From the NCBI GenBank assembly GCA_963787005.1, contig CAWBBX010000006.1, positions 1 through 6,227 on the forward strand: a stretch of 6,227 bases of DNA. Direction: 5' to 3'. Position 1 is the stretch's first letter. Every line of letters begins with the position of its first letter. Source of the DNA: FEN-1297 sp963787005. GTDB lineage: Bacteria; Bacteroidota; Ignavibacteria; Ignavibacteriales; Ignavibacteriaceae. The position numbers and the translations under genes are program-made. The notes below the pieces were generated by a model that was not told the DNA's origin, did no database searches, and worked only from the letters and a program-made list of their open reading frames with translations. This document shows positions 1 through 5,672 of this stretch, piece after piece.

Positions 1-22
1 ATTGAAACGGTATTTAAAATTA

Positions 23-3000
23 TTACTTGCCGATCTGCTTCAGCAGTTCGTCAACCGCAGCTTTAAGTTGTGCGTCATCTCCGTTTGCTTTCCAGTTTGG
101 CTTATTATAAACGATAAGATCGGGAACTGCCGGGCCGTTTTCCATCCCCTTTTCGGTTGCCTTCACGTACCAGCCGCGGGAAGGTAATCTAACAAATGAA
201 CCGTCGAGAAGTCTTTTTCCGCCTGTAGATATAACAGCACCGAATGTCGGCTCGCCTACAAGCTTACCGATATTCAATGTCTTATATGCATGAGAGAATA
301 TTTCCGCGTTTGAGTAGCTGTAAGAATTGCACATAGCTACCGACGGCTTTGTCCACGCCGCGAAAGGCAGGCGTTCGCCGAACGGATAATAATTAACGAA
401 ATTTTTCTGCTGCTTGTCCAGATTAGATGCAGCACCGCGTGGTATTGTATAAGCGTGCTGCTTATATGTCAGGACGGTCATTAAGTAATCGGTTGTCCAT
501 CCGCCTCCGTTAAAGCGCACGTCTATTACGAGTCCTTCCTTTCCAAGCCCGGAAGCCGTAAGTTCCCTCTCGAATCTTTCAAAGCTCGGCCAGTTCATAC
601 CCTGAATATGTATATAGCCTAGTCTGCCGTTCGAATATTTATCGGTAAGTTTCCTGTGCTGCTCAACCCACTCATCGTAAAGCTCGGTGCGCAGGCTTGC
701 AGCAGGTCTTATAACTACTTCGCGGGTACTGCTTTTTTCGTCTTTTACTTCCAGTATTACTCTTTTATCATTCTTGTTTATGAGGAACGAATAGAAATTG
801 TCTTTCAAAGTTACCGGCTCTCCGTCCACGGAAATAATAGTCTCGCCCGCTTTAAGCTTACTTGTTTCTTTATCGGCCGGCGAATTCAGCACCACTCTTT
901 TAATGAGCACGCCGTCATCCTTAGGTTCTACTTCCACGCCGAGCTGTCCTGTCTTTTCGTCCTGCGTCTCGCTTCTGTCGGATCCGTACAATCCCATGTG
1001 ACTCGCGTTTAACTGCCCTAGCATGAAATTAAACATCGCTCTGAAGTCGCGCTCGGTGGAGGCTTTCAGCGTTTTGTCCTCGTATTCTTTTTTCAGCTCA
1101 GCCCAGTTTTGTCCGTGGAAATTCGGATCGTAAAATCCGTCACGCAACGTTCTCCAAGCCTCCTCGAATATCTGTTTCCTTTCCTTAGTATAATCGATTT
1201 TCAGGCTTGCGGAAAACGGAAGCCCTTCCTCCTTATTGGTTTTAAGATCATATTGATAAAGCTTACCCTTAGGCTGCATGAAGAAAAGATTCTTACCCGC
1301 TTTATCCAGAACGACACCGTACGGTTTTTTACCTCCGGAGGTAAGTGCTTTCATTTTAGTGCCGTCCCAGTTAATGCTGTAAAGATCCATGTCGGCATTA
1401 TAAGTTTGATTTGAGTTACGGTTTGTGACAAAGTAAAAAGTTTTGCCGTCGTTAGAAATCCTAATATCGGATTCATTTCCCGGCAGGGCCGTAACCTGCG
1501 AAAGTCTTTCGTATATTTTGTCGAAATCTATTTTAACCGGTTTTACCTTTGTGCTGTCTTTATCTTTTTTAGCCGGTTTTTCCGGAGTTTCATCGCCGGA
1601 TTCGTCCCAGTCCTGCTTTGTTTTTTCCCAGTCGCTTTTTGTCAGCCAGACGAACCACAGATCGTCGTCTCCGTTGTTCCGGTTGGAAATAAACCCGAGC
1701 TTTGAGCCGTCGGGGCTCCACGCGGGAGAATTATCCGACCGCGGATGCATACTTACGTTAACAGGTTTTCCGCTGTTATCTGCGGCTTGAATATATATCT
1801 CATCGTTGAAATCGAGATCGGGCAGCGAGTAGGCAAGCCACTTGCTGTCCGGGCTCCAAGCCATTCCGGTAGGTGTGGCCCATCCGTTTAGAAGTTCTTT
1901 TTCGTTGGTAAGCTTGCCGTCAGCATTTATATCGGCTGTAATCAAAACGCCGCGTCCTTTGAGATAAGAAATTTTCTTTCCGTCCGGGGAAATTACAGGA
2001 TTGGCTTCTTCTTCCTTCGTATCCGTAAGACGAACGGCTTCATGCTTCAAACTTTTAAATAAATTCGATTCCTTTTTATCCGATGATCTTAGAAGATAAA
2101 GATCGAACTGTCCTTCTCTATCGGATATGAATACGAGAGTTGTATCGCTCAGCCAAACCGGATTTTCATCGCGGTAAGGATTTTCAGTAAGGTTAACCGT
2201 TCTGCTTTTTTCTTTATCGTTTTCCTTCACAAATATTTCGCCCCTAACAACGAACGCGGTATACTTTCCGTTCGGGGAAACGTCGAACTCGTCGGCCTGA
2301 TCGGAATAGTTTTTATATACAACCGGATCGAAGCGGTAATCATCGGATACGTTTATATTAACTCTTGCAGGCTCGCCCCCCGAAGTTTTCATTGTATAAA
2401 TATCGGTTCCTTTTTCCATGGCTAAAGTATTTCCGTCTCCGCTTACGTCGAAATAACGCACACCGTCGTCGGTGAAGGATGTTATTTGATCGGTGCTGCC
2501 TGTCTTCGCACCGTTATCGTCTATCTTCATTCTGAAGATATTATATTTGCCGCTTTGTGAGCTTATGTAATAAATCGTTCTCGCGTCGCCCCAATCGGGA
2601 TAAATATCGTTGCCGTCGAAATCTGTAAGCTTTGTGTACTTACCGGATTTAGTATCGAACAGCCAGATCTCTTTATTAGCCGGGCCTCTGTATGCTTCTC
2701 TCTCTATTCGGCATGCGCCTTTCACAAAAGCGATAAATCTGCCGTCCGGCGATTCCGCGGGCATGTAACCCAGTGCGTCCAGCTTGCGAACGGGAGTTCC
2801 GCCTCTTTCCGAAACCTCGTAGATCTCATGATCCCATTCTATCTGATCATAGACCCGGCGCGTCTCGAAGAGTATTTTTCCGCCCGGCACCCAGTTTCCC
2901 ATAATATCTGGTGCAGAATGATAAGTTAGTCTTTTAGGTGTGCCGCCGCTTGAAGGCATAACAAAAATGTCATCATTCCCGTAACGGTCACTTGAGAAAG

Positions 3001-3247
3001 CTATATTCTTTCCGTCCGGACACCACTTAGGCATAGATTCGTATGCCTGGTGAATTGTAAGCCTGACAGCGTTACCGCCGCCGATCGGCACTTTCCAGAT
3101 ATCTCCCTGAAAAGAAAAAGCGAGTTGGGAACCGTCGGGATTTAATGCCGGATAACGGACAAACGGCTTATCGTCAGAACCGTACGATAATTGAATCGCC
3201 GCTAAAAGCGAAAAGAGCATCCCGTAAAGTAAAATTTGCTTACGCAT
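23..3247 (-). CDS. Secreted tricorn protease homologue (S41 family serine peptidase)
   Basis: This 1074-residue protein is close to the length of archaeal tricorn (about 1070) and has the same domain order. Residues 1-23 form a signal peptide (KQILLYGMLFSLLAAIQL core, cleavage near SYG/S), so it should act in the periplasm, whereas archaeal tricorn is cytosolic. Thirteen blade motifs of the SPDGK..AF type follow: six at about 32-278 and seven at about 321-658, matching tricorn's six- and seven-bladed propellers. Next come a helical C1 region (about 685-760), a PDZ domain (about 765-850) and the C2 catalytic domain (about 855-1055). By motif, the catalytic residues are S749-H750 in ASHMG, nucleophile S979 in YSNAE, and E1036 in MENGPAVPD; NGGG at 913-916 precedes the nucleophile. 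The family trims peptides to short products. The ATG has a good ribosome site 6 bases upstream and lies 33 bases after the beta-barrel gene. The family call is firm; the natural substrate is unknown. Confidence 0.95.
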   Translation of the reverse strand: MRKQILLYGMLFSLLAAIQLSYGSDDKPFVRYPALNPDGSQLAFSFQGDIWKVPIGGGNAVRLTIHQAYESMPKWCPDGKNIAFSSDRYGNDDIFVMPSSGGTPKRLTYHSAPDIMGNWVPGGKILFETRRVYDQIEWDHEIYEVSERGGTPVRKLDALGYMPAESPDGRFIAFVKGACRIEREAYRGPANKEIWLFDTKSGKYTKLTDFDGNDIYPDWGDARTIYYISSQSGKYNIFRMKIDDNGAKTGSTDQITSFTDDGVRYFDVSGDGNTLAMEKGTDIYTMKTSGGEPARVNINVSDDYRFDPVVYKNYSDQADEFDVSPNGKYTAFVVRGEIFVKENDKEKSRTVNLTENPYRDENPVWLSDTTLVFISDREGQFDLYLLRSSDKKESNLFKSLKHEAVRLTDTKEEEANPVISPDGKKISYLKGRGVLITADINADGKLTNEKELLNGWATPTGMAWSPDSKWLAYSLPDLDFNDEIYIQAADNSGKPVNVSMHPRSDNSPAWSPDGSKLGFISNRNNGDDDLWFVWLTKSDWEKTKQDWDESGDETPEKPAKKDKDSTKVKPVKIDFDKIYERLSQVTALPGNESDIRISNDGKTFYFVTNRNSNQTYNADMDLYSINWDGTKMKALTSGGKKPYGVVLDKAGKNLFFMQPKGKLYQYDLKTNKEEGLPFSASLKIDYTKERKQIFEEAWRTLRDGFYDPNFHGQNWAELKKEYEDKTLKASTERDFRAMFNFMLGQLNASHMGLYGSDRSETQDEKTGQLGVEVEPKDDGVLIKRVVLNSPADKETSKLKAGETIISVDGEPVTLKDNFYSFLINKNDKRVILEVKDEKSSTREVVIRPAASLRTELYDEWVEQHRKLTDKYSNGRLGYIHIQGMNWPSFERFERELTASGLGKEGLVIDVRFNGGGWTTDYLMTVLTYKQHAYTIPRGAASNLDKQQKNFVNYYPFGERLPFAAWTKPSVAMCNSYSYSNAEIFSHAYKTLNIGKLVGEPTFGAVISTGGKRLLDGSFVRLPSRGWYVKATEKGMENGPAVPDLIVYNKPNWKANGDDAQLKAAVDELLKQIGK

Positions 3248-3253
3248 TTTTGT

Positions 3254-3259
3254 TCCTTT
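3254..3259 (-). promoter_or_regulatory. Ribosome binding site of the tricorn homologue
   Basis: AAAGGA lies 6 bases before the ATG at 3247-3245. It is the only purine-rich Shine-Dalgarno-like word in the 33-base gap after the beta-barrel gene. It fixes the start codon, immediately before a normal signal peptide. Confidence 0.7.
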
Positions 3260-3280
3260 ATATTTTTAGTGATTTCATGA

Positions 3281-4000
3281 TTAATCGTATTCCAAGAGCG
3301 AGTTGAAGAATACAGTTGCCCCGAGATTGAATGTAAGCAGATCGGTTTTTGATTTTGACAGATCGTAATAAGCCCTGCCTCTAACAATCCTGACGGAGCC
3401 TTCCTTCAGATATTCGGCTTCCGTTCCGAAAAGGTACCGTACTTTAAAGTCGAGGAAGACGGATGACACTTTTTTCCTCGGCGTATCGAATGTTACTAAG
3501 TTTATCAGTACTCCGCCGCCGCCGCCGTAACTCCAGGCGAAGTCGTCGAAGTTGGTCGAGCTCGCAACTTCTTCATCTCCGAGACTTTTAATGGTTGTTT
3601 GTGTAAAGAAATATGAGCCGCCGAAAAGTGTTTCAAGGTAAGGCCTGATATTCCCGGATGGGGGTATGATTTGAAACATCAGATGAAAATTTACGAGATT
3701 GTTGGAGCGGTCTACGTCAACAACCACGTCGGGTATTGTAACGCTGAACGGCTCGCGACGCGATTCACTTCCGTAATTCATAAAGCCGATATTTAAGCCG
3801 AAGGCATAAGGTAATTCGGGCGATGAGTTAAACAGCATGAAATTTCCGATTATTCCAATTCCTACACGTTTAATGTTTTCTCTAAACTCGCCTGAAGGAA
3901 CGCCCACTGAAAGGTGAAGACCTGCCGATTGTGCGAAAGCGGGCACGAAGTAAGAACAGCATAAAGCAAGAAGGCAAACTGTAATAAGTCTTCTTTTCAT
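3281..4000 (-). CDS. Exported outer-membrane-type beta-barrel protein, function unknown
   Basis: I do not recognise a named family for this 239-residue protein. Residues 1-23 are a clear signal peptide (basic MKRR, hydrophobic core, AFA cleavage site before Q24). The mature part is rich in glycine and aromatic residues, with short alternating stretches that look like amphipathic beta strands: GLHLSVGVPSGEF (27-39), YAFGLNIGFMNYG (65-77), LVNFHLMFQIIP (102-113), YLETLFGGSYFF (121-132), VFLDFKVRYLFG (181-192) and LLTFNLGATVFF (221-232). Acidic or polar stretches between them would be loops or turns. This pattern and size fit a small outer-membrane barrel of roughly 8-10 strands. It does not end in the usual terminal aromatic; the last residues are LLEYD. 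The ATG has AGGGA 6 bases upstream. The next gene, 33 bases on, is the tricorn homologue, which suggests a shared transcript. A secreted soluble beta-rich protein is the alternative. Confidence 0.75.
   Translation of the reverse strand: MKRRLITVCLLALCCSYFVPAFAQSAGLHLSVGVPSGEFRENIKRVGIGIIGNFMLFNSSPELPYAFGLNIGFMNYGSESRREPFSVTIPDVVVDVDRSNNLVNFHLMFQIIPPSGNIRPYLETLFGGSYFFTQTTIKSLGDEEVASSTNFDDFAWSYGGGGGVLINLVTFDTPRKKVSSVFLDFKVRYLFGTEAEYLKEGSVRIVRGRAYYDLSKSKTDLLTFNLGATVFFNSLLEYD
3513..3527. repeat. Five-copy CCG trinucleotide run inside the beta-barrel gene
   Basis: Five tandem CCG units on the plus strand lie within the stretch that encodes a run of five glycines (residues 159-163) on the minus strand. 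The repeat is a multiple of three, so a gain or loss of one unit would change the glycine count without breaking the frame. Confidence 0.6.
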
Positions 4001-4006
4001 TGTTTT

Positions 4007-4011
4007 TCCCT
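4007..4011 (-). promoter_or_regulatory. Ribosome binding site of the beta-barrel gene
   Basis: AGGGA lies 6 bases before the ATG at 4000-3998 and supports the start that gives a complete signal peptide. The surrounding sequence is A-rich, which would keep the start region open. Confidence 0.55.
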
Positions 4012-4060
4012 TTTTGATTTGGGAGTTTTTCAGCGGTATACAGAGGCTGGAGCTGCGGAA

Positions 4061-4103
4061 TTCCCCTTCGACTTTGGTTTTTCTCCCTTTTAAAGTTCCC
4101 CTT
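4061..4103 (-). repeat. Repeated AAGGGGAA words in the leader of the beta-barrel/tricorn genes
   Basis: On the minus strand, AAGGGGAA occurs exactly at 4103-4096 and again at 4068-4061, 35 bases apart. A related AAGGGAGAA lies between them at 4089-4081, and AAGGGAA, at 4012-4006, overlaps the ribosome site of the beta-barrel gene. They sit downstream of the promoter candidate, so they would be in the 5' untranslated leader. No function can be assigned; purine-rich leaders can contain such words by chance. Confidence 0.3.
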
Positions 4104-4107
4104 AAAT

Positions 4108-4115
4108 CAAATTTA
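4108..4115 (-). promoter_or_regulatory. Candidate -7 promoter element for the beta-barrel/tricorn pair
   Basis: TAAATTTG on the minus strand matches the Bacteroidota housekeeping -7 consensus TAnnTTTG. It lies about 107 bases upstream of the beta-barrel start codon, in an A/T-rich stretch after the transporter terminator candidate. No clear TTTG -33 partner is seen at the expected distance, where the sequence is the T-run of the terminator candidate. This leaves the call tentative. The consensus applies only if the host belongs to that group, and A/T-rich DNA gives such matches by chance. Confidence 0.35.
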
Positions 4116-4132
4116 GATATTTAAAATATACT

Positions 4133-4162
4133 AAAAAAGCGGCCGATCAAATTATTGGACCG
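4133..4162 (-). terminator. Weak candidate Rho-independent terminator after the transporter genes
   Basis: On the minus strand, 22 bases after the permease stop codon, CGGTC (4162-4158) can pair with GGCCG (4144-4140): five pairs including one G-T wobble, around a 13-base loop. One base later comes a run of six T (4138-4133). Flanking AAA and TTT could extend the stem past one bulged base. The position is right for an operon end, but the stem is short and the loop long. Confidence 0.4.
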
Positions 4163-4184
4163 TTTATCAATTTAATTGAAAAGC

Positions 4185-5672
4185 TTAATCCCTAATTCCC
4201 TTCGGAACGATAAAAAGCTCAACCAGATCAAACAGCCATTGTACAAGTAAAGCAAGCACGGCAGCAGGGACGGCGCCCTGCAAAATTAACGAAACGTTGT
4301 CGAGCCGAATACCTGTAAGTATAGGCTGCCCGTAACCACCTGCGCCGATCAGCGCGCCCAGCGTTGCCGTACCAACATTGATAACCGCGGATGTTTTTAT
4401 TCCCGCTAAGATCGAGCGTGATGCTATCGGCAGTTCTATCAATCTTAACCTCGCGCCTGCAGGAAGTCCGAGCACTTCCGCCGATTCTTTTATGTGCGCG
4501 GGAATTCCTTCGAGTCCCGAATATGTGTTTCTTACGATAGGCAGAAGGCTGTAGAGAAAAAGAGCTATTATTGCCGGCCACGATCCTATTCCGATCAGGG
4601 GTATCATAAAAACCAGCAGGGCCAGCGAAGGAATCGTTTGAATAACACCCACGGTCCCCAAAATTATACCGGACGCCTTCTTATTTTGCCTCGCAAATAT
4701 ACCGAGAGGGATGGAGACAATTATCGCGCCGGCAAGAGAGATAATTACCATGAACAAATGGTCGCGGGTATTTTTAAGCAGTCTGGAGAAGAGGGTTTCT
4801 TTTTTGAATTCTGTCTCGGCGCCGAATTTTTGTTTTATAAAATCAGCGGCTATTTTCTGCTCGGGAATCTTTTCGATCTTAGCCTTAGCGTTCATCCCTA
4901 TCATAGTCGATTCGGGCACAGCGCCCTGAAGTCTTAAAAAAGATTTTACGGCACCGGGTGCTGTTTTTAAGAGTTCTTTCCTGTAAAGAAGCACGGCGTT
5001 GTATTCGGGAAAATAATGCAGATCATCTTTTAAAATTTTGAGATGATAATATTTTATCTCGGCGTCGGTGGAGTAAAGATCGACAACATCAATTGAACCG
5101 TCATCGATTCCTCTGTAGGCAAGATCGTGATCCAATCCGGTAACGTTTTTCTGCGGAAGATCGTACGCCCTACTTAATCCGGGCCACCCGTCCTTCCTAT
5201 CCATGAATTCGTTCGAAAATCCGAACTTCAGATCCGGATATTTTTTTAGATCCGAGATTGAACTTATTCCCAGCTTTTCTGCCAGGCTTTTTTTCATACC
5301 GATAGCATATGTATCGTTAAATCCGAGTGATCCGCTCACTAATATATTTAACTTCTTAAGCGAGTCCCTCATCTGACGATCGGTCATATTTCCGGATGCA
5401 AAAATTTCTTCCTTAATAGTTCCGGTATATTCCGGATAAACATCGATGTCCCCTCTTAAAAGCGAGTTCCATACAACTCTTGTTCCGCCAATTTCCCGAC
5501 GGTTGACAACATTCGTATATTCGAGTCCTGCAAGCTGAGCGGTAATATCTGCGATTATAACCGATTCGGTAAATATTTTTGAACCTACGGTTACGGGTTT
5601 CTCTTTTTGTCCGTACAGCGCGGCGTATGATAATAATAACATTAACAGTATTGAATTAATAATCCTATTCAC
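4185..5672 (-). CDS. Osmoprotectant-type ABC importer: fused substrate-binding and permease protein
   Basis: This 495-residue protein joins two subunits that are separate in OpuC/OsmU-type importers. Residues 1-21 are a hydrophobic signal or anchor. Residues about 26-288 form a quaternary-amine-binding domain, with GSKIFTESVI (30-39), YPEYTGT (79-85), EFMDRKDGWPGL (155-166), DLYSTDAEI (198-206) and FPEYNAV (221-227). Y79 or Y82, Y122, Y200 and Y224 are spaced like the four-tyrosine cage that holds the cation in ProX and OpuCC. From about 303 to 490 lies the permease, with five or six membrane helices and the ATPase-contacting EAA-type loop at 396-425 (ESAEVLGLPAGARL.), followed by INVGTATLGALIGAGGYG. 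The start is GTG, 7 bases after GGAG, inside the end of the ATPase gene. The likely role is uptake of glycine betaine, choline, carnitine or a similar solute. The exact substrate, including ergothioneine, cannot be read from the sequence. Confidence 0.9.
   Translation of the reverse strand: MNRIINSILLMLLLSYAALYGQKEKPVTVGSKIFTESVIIADITAQLAGLEYTNVVNRREIGGTRVVWNSLLRGDIDVYPEYTGTIKEEIFASGNMTDRQMRDSLKKLNILVSGSLGFNDTYAIGMKKSLAEKLGISSISDLKKYPDLKFGFSNEFMDRKDGWPGLSRAYDLPQKNVTGLDHDLAYRGIDDGSIDVVDLYSTDAEIKYYHLKILKDDLHYFPEYNAVLLYRKELLKTAPGAVKSFLRLQGAVPESTMIGMNAKAKIEKIPEQKIAADFIKQKFGAETEFKKETLFSRLLKNTRDHLFMVIISLAGAIIVSIPLGIFARQNKKASGIILGTVGVIQTIPSLALLVFMIPLIGIGSWPAIIALFLYSLLPIVRNTYSGLEGIPAHIKESAEVLGLPAGARLRLIELPIASRSILAGIKTSAVINVGTATLGALIGAGGYGQPILTGIRLDNVSLILQGAVPAAVLALLVQWLFDLVELFIVPKGIRD

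Noticed and set aside
2..1790. Several plus-strand open frames (2-187, 656-1012, 798-1001, 1109-1414, 1443-1790) opposite the tricorn gene
   Set aside because: They lie entirely antisense to a well-supported coding sequence, have no recognisable motifs, and have compositions expected from reading its complement.
3202..3387. Minus-strand 61-residue open frame across the beta-barrel/tricorn junction
   Set aside because: It overlaps the ends of both genes in another frame and has no domain or ribosome site of note.
3950..4000. Lipoprotein signal in the beta-barrel protein (LALC at residues 11-14)
   Set aside because: The residue before Cys is Leu, not Gly, Ala or Ser as a lipobox needs, and a normal AFA cleavage site follows at residues 21-23.
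4167..4179. Palindrome TCAATTTAATTGA just after the permease stop codon
   Set aside because: The 6-1-6 inverted repeat is A/T-rich with a one-base centre, too tight for an RNA hairpin, and is likely chance in A/T-rich intergenic DNA.
4228..4937. Open frames on both strands (4228-4581 minus, 4494-4937 plus, 4711-4929 plus) within the permease gene
   Set aside because: They are shadows of the permease domain; their sequences are low-complexity and basic, without recognisable motifs.
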